DNA of 55,938 bases from assembly GCF_001039355.2 (NCBI RefSeq), contig NW_019775668.1, positions 147,894 through 203,831 of the forward strand, written 5' to 3'. This document shows, in pieces, positions 36,019 to 48,944 of this stretch. The notes beneath the pieces are model-generated. The model searched no databases. It worked only from the letters and a program-made list of their open reading frames with translations, and was not told the DNA's origin. Origin of the DNA: Lingula anatina (taxonomy: Eukaryota > Brachiopoda > Lingulata > Lingulida > Lingulidae). The stretch's first letter is position 1. Each line of letters opens with the position of its first letter. Position numbers and translations under genes: made by a program.

Positions 36019-37210
36019 CTGAAGCAAACATGCAAACATGTCAGGCCAAAACTCAAGGGTTAGTGAACAGTCCGAGGTGTTTCTGTAATATCTGGCAAGT
36101 TTGACATGAGATGATACAATGACAACTCATTCATTTTCAGACACAAAATTGTTTAGGCTTCTTGCTAAAAATTAAAAACCAGAGCAAAAGTATTCAAATT
36201 CACCAGCCAGATATTACAGTTGTTTCAGGAAATATGATACTTGGGTTAAAAAAAAATAAAGATCATGCTTTATATCGAAGGTCTGATCTTCATACCCACA
36301 CTGCAGGTTACATGCAAATTCTCAAGCTTTATTTTTGAGCACAGGCATTGATGCTCTATTCAAATCATGCTAAAACATCAAAAGGAATGACTTACAAAAG
36401 TGAAACAGTGTTTCATGTCCTCTGTCTACTATATTATATGTGGTCTAAGATTTTTTTTTTCTTTTTTTAAGTTTCACAAAAAAAAGGATATTCTTTGTAG
36501 TGATAATGATTCAATGTATGCCTTTCAACTACTGTACAGAGCTAACACCCAGGCAAGAAATTATTTCTACAATTATTTCATGCTCTTACAGACTGAAAAA
36601 TATTATGGTTTGATACCTGAAAATAAAGCAAGGTTTCTGTGACATATATTCTTTTAAGTTTCCTCATGTTAGTTATGTGAGAATCAGTGTGCAATGAAAG
36701 AATATAAAGTGCCATCAGTGCAATTATTAAAGATGGTCACTCTGAGCACATGTATTGTTTGTGATGAGCCATGAGTCCCATGTGTTTTAGCATTCATTAT
36801 CTCTAGCAGTACTGAAGCCAGTAGATAATAAGGAGACTATCCTAGTACATAACCAATTTCAGTCAATACTATCTACTGGCTTATGTCTGCACCAAATAAG
36901 TAACTATGCGCTTAACCTGAGCATCTTGAACTTGACCTTTCCTTTTACACAAAAAATGGAGAAGTCTTGGATTTGAATAAAATGAGAATGTACTGAAACA
37001 GAATGTAATATGTTGGCACCATATGTTTTGCTTAACAAGGTGGTATTTTTTATAACTGTGGCAAAGATGATGCATGCACAAAGACTGTTACCAACACAAG
37101 GCTAACCATGTTCATTCTGGCATATAAACTTTTTTTCCACAATAAATGTTCTTAAATTTGTGCAAGGAATTAGGTCACCTGTATCTCAAGACAGCGCGGT
37201 CAGTTCTTAC
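36019..37210 (-). other. PPP1R12A intron 11
   Basis: 1.2 kb, no feature recognised. Confidence 0.75.
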
Positions 37211-37291
37211 CTGTCGTTGGCCTGCTATCCTGGCCGGAGCACTGGACTGGCGCTCAAGGTTACTGTGTAAGGTTGCTGGCTGAACTGAGGC
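37211..37291 (-). CDS. PPP1R12A: PPP1R12A exon 11
   Basis: 27 codons, ASVQPATLHSNLERQSSAPA then RIAGQRQ, phase 0 both sides, strong donor GTAAGA. May be alternatively included because skipping keeps the frame. Confidence 0.8.
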
Positions 37292-39353
37292 CTTCAGAAG
37301 CAAAACAACACCAAAAGCAGTCAGCCAAACACCACAATCGCAAGTATGCAAACAACAGATTAACACTCAGGGAAATTGGCTCACCACATTTGATTTCATA
37401 ACTAATTCTTTTTTCATAATTTTTTTCTGAAAATTTTATTTTTCTTACAAATTTCTTTCAATCATGTTTTGAAAGTGAAGAAGAGAGAAAGTAAAATATT
37501 GAGTTTTCCTTTTTTACAATGGATCATCAAAAATAATAGAGAAAATGAAAATTTTTCATAATACTACATCAAATGTGTTAGCCGATCCTCACGCAAGAAG
37601 ATAGGGAGAACTATAGCAGAATGGAATCTTCAAAAGCAATACAGAGAAGTCACCACTGAGGTATTTCTGGCAACTGAGCTGTAACTCTAGTATTAAATAA
37701 AATATAACTCATATACAACATTTGACTTATGACACCTAAACTAAGAAACAAAAAAAATTCCTCTGAAATAAAATGACACCATGCAGCCTTTTTCAGTATA
37801 ATGTATAAAATCATTACTTAAGTCTGGCCATCATGTAAATTTCTACAAGCATGAACTGCAATACAAATCTAAATAAGGCATAGTTACAACTCAGTTCATT
37901 TACTGTTACTTGCAAAATGATAACAATGGAGAAATATACCTGTAGCAAGAAACAAGCTTTCCACAGAAGAGACCATCTTGGCCATACTGATTTCACTTAC
38001 TTTGCAAACATTCTTTTCCTATTCCTGACACAGAACCTTTCCAACTTCTGCTCAATTCCACTTGAGCGAGCAATTGTCAGCTGATGTTTCAGTAAAATTA
38101 ATGATTCTTTCCAAAGAACTGGTTGTATTTCCCAGTTTAACATGTTTACTTCGAGACTGAATTTAACAACAGGTCATGTTTCCAGGAATACAGTCAAGGT
38201 GTGTCAGGTTGGACAACCCCAACACACCAATTAAAGAGATTCAAAAAAGCTGACACTGATAATCACTCAACAACAAATGACAGCAGAAACCACGTGACTC
38301 CATGCTGTCTACGTCTGCCTACCTGATATGCTGACCTTTCAAAACTTACTACTGCAGAGTTGAACAGTCAAAATAAATGTTCTTCCATGACTTGAAAATA
38401 ATGCTTATAATGTTCCAGCTAACCTTTAAATATCACATCAAACACATGATTCACCAGCTCAACTTTGAAAGGGTACACACTGTATCTTACCTTTCTTCTA
38501 TAGATGCCTGACATTTTCCTTTCCACCTAAATTTTCTTAAATTCCACACAAGTTTGTTTTTAAAATCATGTGAAGTGGAAAAAATTCCATTTTTGAATTG
38601 CCACATGGTGCAAATAAATCTGACACATGTTGGAAATATATCATATGGGGGCAATTTCTTTCAAACTCAATTGTTTTACATTATTTTCAAACGATGGTTA
38701 AACTGCAATTCCAGGCTGTATGCTGAGCAAAATGACACCAACTCACAAGCAAAGCACACCTAACTATCAAAACACAGTCTACATGTGGCAATATGAAGCA
38801 ATGGGCAGGAAATTATTTTCTTATGATTCACTAGAAAGCAAATCAATTTTTTTTGTGATTGTGATAATGAGAAAAGCATTTCCATGGGGCAACCTATAAA
38901 ACAAACTTACCTGGCCTCTAAATATCCAAGAACCAGAGGCACAACACCTTAGTCTGTCAGTGCAAAGTGTGGTGTGAATTTACAAAACATGGCTATCCAG
39001 ACTGGGTCAATATATCACTTCTGAGTGTACATACTTCTTAGAGAACAAAAGCTTTCCTATTTATTCTCTCTCTCATGACAGTTTATTCGATCATTTTTTA
39101 ATACCAAAGATAAATATTTATCATTTTTAGGTACATTCAGTCAGTAATCTGAATATTAGATAAGGTTAAGAAGGATTTCAGTCTTCAGGAATACTACATA
39201 TAATTGATTCTCCAAGCTAGCCATGTTTTGATATTCTGCAGTCACCCCTTCGGATCTTTTTAAATCAAAAGGAATCATGGTATACTGGCAAATAATACAG
39301 CAAATGCAATACTCCACCAGAAGTAGTTCCTTATTCACTAAGTTCCCCCATAC
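37292..39353 (-). other. PPP1R12A intron 10
   Basis: 2.1 kb, AT-rich. Several donor-like sites without a convincing exon. Confidence 0.7.
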
Positions 39354-39635
39354 CTTATCTTCCGCTTCCCTCTTTTCCTCATCAGTTAATGGCTTCTTTT
39401 CTTCACTAGTACCAAACACCTCATTCTTATCTCCATCTTCTCCTTTCTTATTCTGTTCAGGTTCTTTCTCTTTCTTCTCACTGTCCACAGAGGGACCATC
39501 TCCAATTTGAGGTGGCAGAGGCAGTTTAAACTCTGTTGTAATCTCCTCTATTTTAGGAGTGGGTGCAGGTTCAGAGATTTGAGGTTCAGGTTCTGTTGGA
39601 GTCTCAGCAGCAGCAGTAGTGGTAGTTACAGTATC
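39354..39635 (-). CDS. PPP1R12A: PPP1R12A exon 10
   Basis: 94 codons, phase 0 both sides. Low-complexity: Pro/Glu/Thr-rich then Lys/Glu-rich (SEKKEKEPEQNKKGEDGDKN). Disordered central region; assignment rests on splice phases and composition. Confidence 0.9.
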
Positions 39636-41081
39636 CTTTCAGAGAAGCAAAGAGAGCAGAGACATAAGCATACACAAGCAATGGCCGCCAACAAGATTAC
39701 AGCGACATAGTTTAGTATACTGATACAAGCAATGTCTACTAATAACCCTTAAGTCCTTAGCAATTTTTGCACAATGCCATAACCAGATGTAAATAAAGTG
39801 GAGAGTCTATGAAGATGTGCATCCATTGTGTGGTTCACTAAAATATAGTCTATTTTTTTTTTTTAATCAACAGCTATGTGATAATATAACACAATAAGAA
39901 TTATTACTGTACAAGCATAAGTGACGTCATTTGCATAGAAGGGACTAAATGACTACTTTAAATGAATTGTACAAAAAAATAACATACCTGTTGATTAAAA
40001 AAACTATACATATTGAATCAAATCAAAGTAAATGTTCATGAAAATAGATAAATGATATATTCTAGGAATTGGTATAAACAGGGTGCAGATTAAGCATTAG
40101 GCATTGTAATTTGGGGTGATAACCCTTGTGGGGAGCAGGGGGTACATCTGAATATAATTACAATATTTTGCTTCTACAAACTCGAGTTTTCCATCCTGTA
40201 ACAAACCAAAATTGCTTTGCAAGGAAGTAAAGAAAAACCAGACCAGATGTAATCAGGTGTAAACAACACGGAAAATCTTTGAAAATGTGCATCCATTGTG
40301 TGGTTCACTAACCAGGCAGTTCACCTTCACCTCACCTAATTTAGTATGAAGTGAAAGGAAATGGTTCTGCACCCTGTTCAAAATATGCATATGTATATAT
40401 ACATTAGTAAAGTTACCGCTCATGTTGCCGCCACCTCAACCACTAGCTGAAGTACCACTATCTTTATTTCCCGCACACCATAGCACCAGCAACATAAACT
40501 ACAGATATGTTTAACTGCATTATATTTCATAGAGCATTTCTAGCATCTAATTCTGAAACTCATCATAACACTTGTCAACTAATTGTATGCCTTTGACAAC
40601 ATGTTCATTGCCATTGACATTATGCACCAGTACATGCTGCAGTTTATTAAAATGATAAGCTGACCAATTACGAATATCATTTATGTGAAAGAGGTAGAGT
40701 ATCCATTTTGGTTAGCTTATAAATGTTAATATTATATCTGATCCCTGCACCCCAAATTGTTGGTGAAGTGGCTTAATTATCCCTTACCTGGTATCTGTTA
40801 GGTCACACTAGCATTTGTTATACAATCACCCAAGGTCCTTGCATTTCAGCAAAAGTAAACTGTCCAATAAATTACACTGAACTCACCTGCACTTTCTGAC
40901 ATTATCAACTTGTCTCTATCAATCAACATACCACCATGTATTTTTCTACAACAGTGGTATGCAGTGTGAAAAATGTTATTACTACACAGCGCAGAATATG
41001 ACCAACCCCTGCCACAACCAATCTCCAGCTTTTGTAGCATCTATGTGATTTGCCTGCTCCAGTACTATGAAGAACACTTAC
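39636..41081 (-). other. PPP1R12A intron 9
   Basis: 1.4 kb. Contains a dispersed repeat pair (39781-39840 and 40241-40310). No further exon supported. Confidence 0.75.
39781..40310. repeat. Short direct repeat pair
   Basis: 39811-39840 and 40281-40310 match at 29 of 30 bases (both contain GTGCATCCATTGTGTGG). An ACCAGATGTAA word also precedes each copy (39782, 40242). Confidence 0.75.
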
Positions 41082-41125
41082 CTGTGCTTTGGCTGTGGCC
41101 TGTTTATTGATCTCATTCTGTTTTT
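41082..41125 (-). CDS. PPP1R12A: PPP1R12A exon 9
   Basis: 44 nt, EKQNEINKQATAKAQ after the split Glu codon. Acceptor TTTGCAG and donor GTAAGT-like; phases 1 in, 0 out fit both neighbours. Confidence 0.85.
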
Positions 41126-41238
41126 CTGCAAATTGTAAAAATATGAGTTAGACACTTCCTTTACTTTAGCAAACACAACTGTAAACAACATTCCATATCA
41201 CAAATAATGTTATTCTTTCTCTCTTTCTTTTTTTTTTT

Positions 41239-41982
41239 ACACTGAAACATGCTATGATATTAAACCCAGGGACAAAGAGCTTTGATCTTATCCCACCAAC
41301 CCCTCCAAATGGTTCAGATATTTATTGTCAACATAACAATCTTTCAGACTTAATAGGACCAGCAGTGGAAATGGCCTCGGTTAGCTAAATTTTAGAAGAT
41401 CTAGACTGAGAAAAGGTAGACTTATTACACGACCTTAGACCTATCTGGCTGCACTGCAGGTAAAAAAAGGAGAAAAATAACTAGGCCCATAAGGTAGCTA
41501 CCTGTTTCTGAGTCAGAAGATTCAATTTCGTCCTCCTCCTCACTACTTTCTTCACTACTGGAGCTACTCTTCTTCCCATCGTCTGTGGGCTGGTTGAGTA
41601 AGGCCTCAAGNACACTGAAACATGCTATGATATTTAACCCAGGGACAAAGAGCTTTGATCTTATCCCACCAACCCCTTCAAATGGTTCAGATATTTATTG
41701 TCAACATAACAATCTTTCAGACTTAATAGGACCAGCAGTGGAAATGGCCTCGGTTAGCTAAATCTTAGATTTAGACTGAGAAAAGGTAGACTTATTACGC
41801 GACCTTAGACCTATCTGGCTGCACTGCAGGTAAAAAAGGAGAAAAACAACTACACCCATAAGGTAGCTACCTGTTTCTGAGTCAGAAGATTCAATTTCGT
41901 CGTCCTCCTCCTCACTACTTTCTTCACTACTAGAGCTACTCTTCTTCCCATCGTCTGTGGGCTGGTTGAGTAAGGCCTCAAG
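41239..41982. repeat. Direct repeat around N, probable false duplication
   Basis: 41239-41610 and 41612-41982 are near-identical, in the same orientation, separated by one N. They differ by scattered substitutions and small indels. Confidence 0.9.
41503..41610 (-). pseudogene. Partial extra copy of PPP1R12A exon 8
   Basis: The 5' part of exon 8 is missing; the copy stops at the N (41611). It is nearly identical to the 3' part of the complete exon, minus one GAC codon. This is best read as the other haplotype at an unmerged contig overlap rather than a second exon. Confidence 0.8.
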
Positions 41983-42058
41983 CTGCAGGCGTTCTTGATT
42001 TACATTCTGTGATATTATGTGCTGCTTCTGATCTATACTCATTCTGGTGACAGATGTT
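41871..42058 (-). CDS. PPP1R12A: PPP1R12A exon 8 (acidic)
   Basis: Begins RTSVTRMSIDQKQ and ends in a Ser/Glu/Asp run (SSSSSEESSEEEDDEIESSD), equivalent to human SSCSSEEDEEDDSESE. A second, truncated copy lies at 41503-41610 and lacks one Asp codon. Confidence 0.92.
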
Positions 42059-42252
42059 CTAAACATAAAAGAAATGACAAATTTTAAATATTCACTTCAG
42101 CAAAAAAAAACAACTTAATTTCACTTGACAGATTTCTTCAATTACAATTTACTCATTTTTGGTGATTTATTAGAAAATCTAATCTGAATATAATTTCATA
42201 TTTGACACAAATATAACAACAGACCCATCACTTAAGTATGTGGGACTCATAC

Positions 42253-42317
42253 CTCCTCTTCATTGGTTTATTTGTTGTAATAATCTCTTTGTCCAATGTT
42301 TTCTTGTCCACTTTGAG
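42253..42317 (-). CDS. PPP1R12A: PPP1R12A exon 7
   Basis: LKVDKKTLDKEIITTNKPMK: basic linker after the ankyrin domain. Acceptor TTTTAG, donor GTATGA, phase 0 in and 2 out, fitting both neighbours. Confidence 0.85.
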
Positions 42318-42536
42318 CTAAAATAGAATTCAAACTTGCCAGAAAACATAATAACCATACCCGCAATATCTAATCTCCACAAAGTTTAAATATAGCCCCA
42401 CTCCTACCCCCCAAAAGAAGCTTAATATAAAAGAAAATTATAACAATTTTCAAATATACATCAATATTAAGTTTTCAATAGTAATGCTGATCATCATAAA
42501 ACTACTGTCTCTTGAGTTACCAGCCTGACCACTTAC

Positions 42537-42611
42537 TGTTGCTTGTTTTTTCTTAAGCTCCTCTAGCAGTTTGAGAAGATCAGTGTCTGCTACATCAAAG
42601 ACAGTCTGGCC
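42537..42611 (-). CDS. PPP1R12A: PPP1R12A exon 6
   Basis: 25 codons, GQTVFDVADTDLLKLLEELK, end of the ankyrin domain (human GQTAFDVADEDILGYLEEL). Phase 0 both sides. Confidence 0.95.
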
Positions 42612-42809
42612 CTAAATTAAGAATGAGATTTAAATGACTAAATTAAAAAATATCATCTAAGAAAAATACACCATTCTCTTAAAATCTGAACTTATCAATT
42701 AAAATTTTTTCAAAACAGATATTCTTTAGAAATATGCTGTGAAATTATGACAATAACACAATAATATTGTAAATCAACATGGCTCTAAGAGAAGATAAAT
42801 TCCACCTAC

Positions 42810-42954
42810 TGAATTGTTTCTTGCCTCCATATCACACATGTTTTCTACTAGAATCTTACAAGATTCTTCCTGTCCCCAGTGGGCAGCAGCGTGGAGGGGC
42901 GTCCAGCCATCATGGTCTTTGGCATCAATGTCCATCCCAGCTTGAAGGAGAATG
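42810..42954 (-). CDS. PPP1R12A: PPP1R12A exon 5 (ankyrin)
   Basis: KDHDGWTPLHAAAHWGQEES, then CKILVENMCDMEARNNS. Donor chosen as GTAGGT because only this keeps phase 0 into exon 6. Confidence 0.93.
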
Positions 42955-43238
42955 CTTTAAAAAAATCAGAAATATTTCTCAGGGTCTTCTGTTACATTAT
43001 CTCTGAGATAGAACCAAATGCAAGGAATTTAAAAATTGCTGAGCATTCAAATGTCTTTACAGCAACTAGATGTTCAGATCTCCAACTGAATGAATATTTG
43101 TCATAACACAAGTGTTTCCGCACAATAGGGAAAACAATATTAACAAAGAACTGACTTGAACTGAAATTACATAAACAAAACCAACACACAAATAAGACCT
43201 TATGCTTCTAAATGTTTCCGAATATAATAAGCTGTTAC

Positions 43239-43401
43239 CTCATCACTCTGAGGTAGCCCTTTGCTGCAGCAACATGGAGAGGAGTAGCTCCTGTTTTTGC
43301 ATGCACCTTGACTTTGGCCAGCCTTGGGTTGTTCAACATTTGGTTGGCATCTGCCAGCATCATTTGTTCTTCCTCTTGTCTTGCAGCCTCAGCATCAATT
43401 C
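43239..43401 (-). CDS. PPP1R12A: PPP1R12A exon 4 (ankyrin)
   Basis: IDAEAARQEEEQMMLADANQ, then TGATPLHVAAAKGYLRVM, equivalent to human IEAARKEEERIML and GTALHVAAAKGYTEVL. Phase 1 in, 2 out. Confidence 0.95.
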
Positions 43402-43575
43402 CTACAAAACAACACATACCATAAACTATGATACATAAAAATCTTACACAAAATCTAAAATGAGAGCTCTCTGTGTAACCTGACATGTCTGTTACATTTA
43501 CTTTCTCACAGGATTTTCTTTTACATTTAACATCTTATTCCAATGTACATTTGCAAATTGCAAACATCTTCATAC

Positions 43576-43694
43576 CATTTTTATCCATTTCATCTTCCAG
43601 CAACCTTTCCATGTCATCTCCCTCAGCAAGATCAAATGGCAAGTCTCCATCATTGTTGCATGCTGCCACATTAGCACCATTTTCAAGTAACAAC
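43576..43694 (-). CDS. PPP1R12A: PPP1R12A exon 3 (ankyrin)
   Basis: LLENGANVAACNNDGDLPFD, then LAEGDDMERLLEDEMDKNG: ankyrin repeat and linker, matching the human GDTPLDIAEEEAMEELL region. Phase 2 in, 1 out. Confidence 0.94.
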
Positions 43695-45391
43695 CTGAAA
43701 ACAACATTTGTTTTGTTTATAATTGATTGAGGCAGGTGTGAGCGAAGTTAGTTACTTATATAAAGCAAAATGTGATGTTTGCTAAAAGGGGGATTGTACA
43801 TAGGGATCTACACTATAAACAAGACCAATTTCTTTTGATTCAATGCAGAAAAACACACAGCACTAAATAAAATTCAGAACCTTTGGGGTAGAGAAAAGGA
43901 AATCTGATTAAATTTTCTATCAAATACAGAGCATATTTTTGATAGGCCTTCGAACCAAATACCAGTTGAACTGTAAAATTGTGTAATTCATTCTTGAAAA
44001 CATAGTCACCTTCTGCCCCACCCCAAGGGTAACTTTTATGCCTGAGATTCTGTACTCATGTTCTAAATAGACACATTGTGTGCACCGATTGTTCCTTGCC
44101 AGTCCCAGGGGGTGTGTCAAAAATTATGTCATCTATATAACTTCAAACAAAAAAGGTGTAACCATGCATCTCCCTGAGATATTCATTACACACAGTATGC
44201 CTTTTCTGGCTTCATCTCACAAGTACAACTTCTTCTTGCTTATCAATGAGGCATTACGCAAAGATTCAACCCAAACAAACCCAGAGGGACAATGTAAATC
44301 ACAAACAGTACCACTAGGTATGTGTTTCTTATAGATCTAGATGAGAATATTTTCAACCGCACATAATATTGGAAAAAGTAATGTCTGTTACAGCCACCCA
44401 ACTCCTACTATAAAACATGCTTACAAAAATATAACATTCATTTCAGCATTTCTCCTTGATTGACCTTCTCTATACATACAAACTAGGTAAGAATAACATG
44501 ATTAAATCTGCCTCAAAAGAAAGTCTCCCACAGAATAAGGAGCATTTTATTCAATTTTAGTTTGCCATAGGGCCTTTAACACAAAAGTATTTTTTAAGAC
44601 AACCCAGACAGTTTTTCTTCAGAATTGATGTAATATCTGGTTACAACATATCCAGTTCAATATGAATTACAGGAATTCCTGATGAGAAATAGCACAAGCA
44701 TAGAATATGTTGCTTGGCCTCTCAAGAATGAGGTTGAACATCAGCATAACATGCATTATCTAATAGAGCTATTCTTATTTCTTAAATAGTCTGCACATCA
44801 ATCATAATAAAGCTAAAAGACCATAACTTATCCATGTTGCTTCATGTTTTTTAAGTAATGACAAAAGTCACTGTTTTACACAAGACACAGAAGTACATCT
44901 CTTTTGTCTCTCCACACTTTTTACAGTCTGACTTCAACAATTTCCAAAAATTATAAAATTTGAATAGCATATTACTCCAATAATTGCTTCAAGCAATACA
45001 AGTGGTAAAGGTGGGAGGTAAATGTGTCCATCTTCACCTAACAATGCAATTAATGTTCAGCAGTGGACTCACCACTCTGACCTCATCAACCATGTCGCTG
45101 TCATCAGGACAATTTGATAATCTAATTACAGATATAAACAGATTTATGATACCATAGTTTACCCATTCATCATATAATATGACACATATCACGAGCTAAG
45201 AAGGTTTTATGCCAATAATCCTTGCTCAAAACCAGTAATGTATGTTGGAGGTTGCCACCAATTGTTTTTTTCACATTAAATTTAATAAATCCATGCAGTT
45301 TGTCTTGTAACTAGATTTGAGGATCAAAGCTTCCTCTAGGTAGCACTTCATAGTGACAGCTAAAAAAATAAACCCAACAGATTACACTTAC
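43695..45391 (-). other. PPP1R12A intron 2
   Basis: 1.7 kb, AT-rich, no gene or RNA recognised. Confidence 0.8.
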
Positions 45392-45522
45392 CTTGCAATT
45401 TCTACAAAACCACATGAAGCAGTAGCATGAAGGGGTGTCCACCCTTCATTATCACAAACATTCACATCAGCACCATATTCCAGCAGAAACTCCACCATGT
45501 CATAATTGTCATCTATGCATGC
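45392..45522 (-). CDS. PPP1R12A: PPP1R12A exon 2 (ankyrin)
   Basis: ACIDDNYDMVEFLLEYGADV, then NEGWTPLHATASCG: ankyrin repeat core, close to human ACIDDNVDMVKFLVENGA. Phase 0 in, 2 out. Confidence 0.95.
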
Positions 45523-46257
45523 CTAAAAGCAAACAGATATTTATTTCAAAATGGATTATATCACTGTTACATGTAGAAGGGCAATTTCATGTCGAAAATA
45601 CAGATTATGATGGCAAGCTGTTGCATTACTTGCAATGGTTATTTTGAACAATCTGACCCACATACACTAACCACTCAACTTTATCAGATCTGAAAATGTG
45701 TAATTTATCAGAAATCATATTGCTCAAAACAAAGTGCTTTTCAATTCCATTAGCTTAATATACTTGTATGAAAAATTATGACAATATTATTCAAGAAGAA
45801 ATGTATGAGAAGATCATTCAGGTTTAACAGCGCATCTTTGATGTCACCCAGTCCAAATCTTTCTGACATAATGTCTGCTCAAAGCCTTCAAATGAATCTC
45901 ATGACTAACTGTGTATTATATTCTTGACCACAACTTAGTTGAAAAGGATACATTTCCATGTACTGTCACTGAAGTGGATATTCCCCCCATGCCCTAATGG
46001 TGTCAGGGAGCTCAGGTTTCAAGATGCCATAGTGGGGATACAATAACAAAGTCATGTAACTCTGATCTCCTATTCAATTTTACATACAGGAGTTCAGAAG
46101 TCATGCACTGTATAGTTGAAGTATATGTTTGCAGAATGAGACCCATGGTTAAATTTGTAAAAGAGACATAAGTTGAACAATTTTCAAAATAAAAATAATC
46201 CATCTTCTTGACTACCATTTAAAGCAAAGTTTGAGGTTTGCTTCAGCAAAGTTTACC

Positions 46258-46341
<84 letters not shown>

Positions 46342-48944
46342 CATTAACTTCCTATCATGTAAGCCCTATACTGGAAATCATTTTGACCATTTTCTTTAGA
46401 AAAAAAGACACTTTCAGTCCTTGATAAAGCATTATTACTTCCTGTATTCTTTACGCCCACTTATCAGACAAACCACACAACAAGATGTTCAGTTCCTTTA
46501 CACAAAACATTTCTTCATTCCTTTCCAACAAAGTAAAAGGTCAATACCTTCTTCATCATATCTTTCTGACAAAGTGCAACATTTTATGTACCATAAGTTT
46601 GTGTATTTTTTATTGGAATTTAAACCCAAAATCAAAATATGGCATTTCTCCTCATATAACATCTCTGATGTTTTTTTTTTCCACCAAGATTTCTCATCCG
46701 ACTTGAAATGATATCAAGAGTGAATGATAAGTACATATCTTGAAGTAGCCCTTGTCCAGTTGTTTGCCTTAAGATTTCACAGATACACTAAAGAGAAAAT
46801 ACCTGTGTCTGCCCATGCTGGTTGTAACTAAACACTAAATGCACTTAATGGATAAACTGACAAGGTACATGCTCTATGATGTAACAGCTACAAAGCCTAG
46901 ACTGCCCACTGACATTCCACAAGAAATGTCCCAATATCCAAAAACAAAATATGATTCATGGGATTCACGATTTTTATCCTGACAATTACGGAAACAAGCT
47001 TCAAATCAAGTATATGATAATATTTTTGTGCATATTAGGTGTGAAGAACTGCTTACATCCAATGTTATTAATATTAGTGCTTAAGTTTGGTAATTGTTAC
47101 ATAATAAACAGTTATACTTCCAGAAGAAATGAATGATGTCATTCCTCAAATATAAAATTTCCATTGAGGTACGTAAACCACTCACATTCAGTTGTTTCTG
47201 CTCTCCAACTCATTAACTGTGCAATAAGACATCATACTACAACATGCATTAAACAGTTAAATTATATAAATTATATATGCACTTTTTCTGATAACAATCT
47301 AGAACTTTGTCTATAGATGTTAGGAACATATTTAACATAGGACGGCAGAGTAGCGAAAGGTCCTAAAACATTCCCTTGGAAATTCTGACAACTGATAACA
47401 GAAATACCCCTCCACTTCCCCCTAAATAAAAAAGATGCATTGCTTACTCTTCGATCAGACAGAAATAGAACATGGTTTCTATCAACACCAGCCTACATAA
47501 AAGGCAGACCATAGTTTAGCAAAAGAATACTAAGTAAAGATTCCCTAGCTTACTAGAAACCTTACCAACCCAATTTTCTAGTTACCAGTGCAATTTATTT
47601 TTTGACCTAAACTATATTTTCCACCTCCAAACACATAAATTGGTGTACCAGGAGTCACTTATATGGCTTTCAAGGCATACAATGGGCACACAGTGCTCCA
47701 AGAGTACACAGGTAAGAGATCCCTGGTTCAGTGCCCAGTTCCAGATGCTTATCTTCTAATAAGAAACAACCCTATTTCTAGGCAATTAATAATTCTAGGT
47801 TGGCTAGCTAAATTGATAGCAGCGGTCAACCAGCACTCACTACTGGTGGTGAAGAATGCTACTGGTCATGCCTGCTAACCAATACCATATGTTTTACTAG
47901 CCATATGTCAAAACATATCAGCTGCTTTGCTAACATCAGTCTGGAAATTCATTGCTAAACATTGCCAAAGTCTTAAATATACACATTCCTGGTCTTATAG
48001 ATAACATATCCCTTAAAACAAGTTCTTTGCAAAATATCACTGTGATTTATTAACAACTAAATGAATGTCAATACTGCATCATTCTTAATCTATTTTCAGT
48101 GCCTGGTAAAACTTAAAAACACAATGCATTATTTAAAGCACAACAGAAATAATTTACTGGTGCACTTGTCTTCCTTGGCCTACTACTGCTCATGGATGAA
48201 ACAACAAGTTAAAGTATGATCAATTAAATATTAATTAGAATACACAGCATTTAACAAAAACTAATAATTTGATTATAATGAAATCTAACATTCATTCTAG
48301 ATGATAATGAAATCTTTAACTCATTCAAGATCACAGAGATGTGATAAACCCAAGGGTGTTTTATTGCAGGAAATTAAGGTAGAAATAATGACAAGGTGGT
48401 ATTTTTTTTCAGAACCCAAAATATTTACAACGAAATATGAAAAGTAATACAATTTCAGCAGTTAACAATGATTACCATAATAAAGTATTTTAAATAATCC
48501 ACCTCCTCTATATTTTTTTTTAAAGGAAATTATAAAAGTTAAACTCACCACTTTTAAAACAGGGTCAGAGAGTGTGTCCAGGTAGATAGATTACATGATA
48601 AGAGAGAAATTCAAATATAAAGGTGTGTTGTACTTTCGTTTTTCACTTGTAGTATTGTGAAAAGATAGACGCGTATGTAATTTGGTCTTTTCCATCCATA
48701 TATTGTTTGAATAAGCTATATGGGGAGTTGTTTTTATGATTTCACTTCGACTCGTGAGAGAAACTGTAAGGATGAGCAAATGACCATCCCCTTCAACGGC
48801 GGCCATCTTGAAAATCAATCCTTTTTGCATGCCCCCTCCCATGAAAGGTTTATCGGTTTTCAAATTATCGTGGTACTGAACAGACAACAAGGACTCCATA
48901 GGTAAATTTCGGGGTTTACTGGTAAAAACGTAAATGAACTGTAC
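45523..48944 (-). other. PPP1R12A intron 1
   Basis: 3.4 kb without exon evidence. Holds a (CA)n microsatellite at 46259-46338. Confidence 0.8.
46259..46338. repeat. (CA)n microsatellite
   Basis: About 40 uninterrupted AC units in PPP1R12A intron 1. Confidence 0.97.

Noticed and set aside
38490-38520. Donor-like site with a 17-base candidate exon in PPP1R12A intron 10
   Set aside because: It would break the frame between exons 10 and 11.
48591-48944. Extension of PPP1R12A exon 1 beyond HQ
   Set aside because: The open frame reads through the donor into the intron; exon 2 joins perfectly in phase 0 after HQ.
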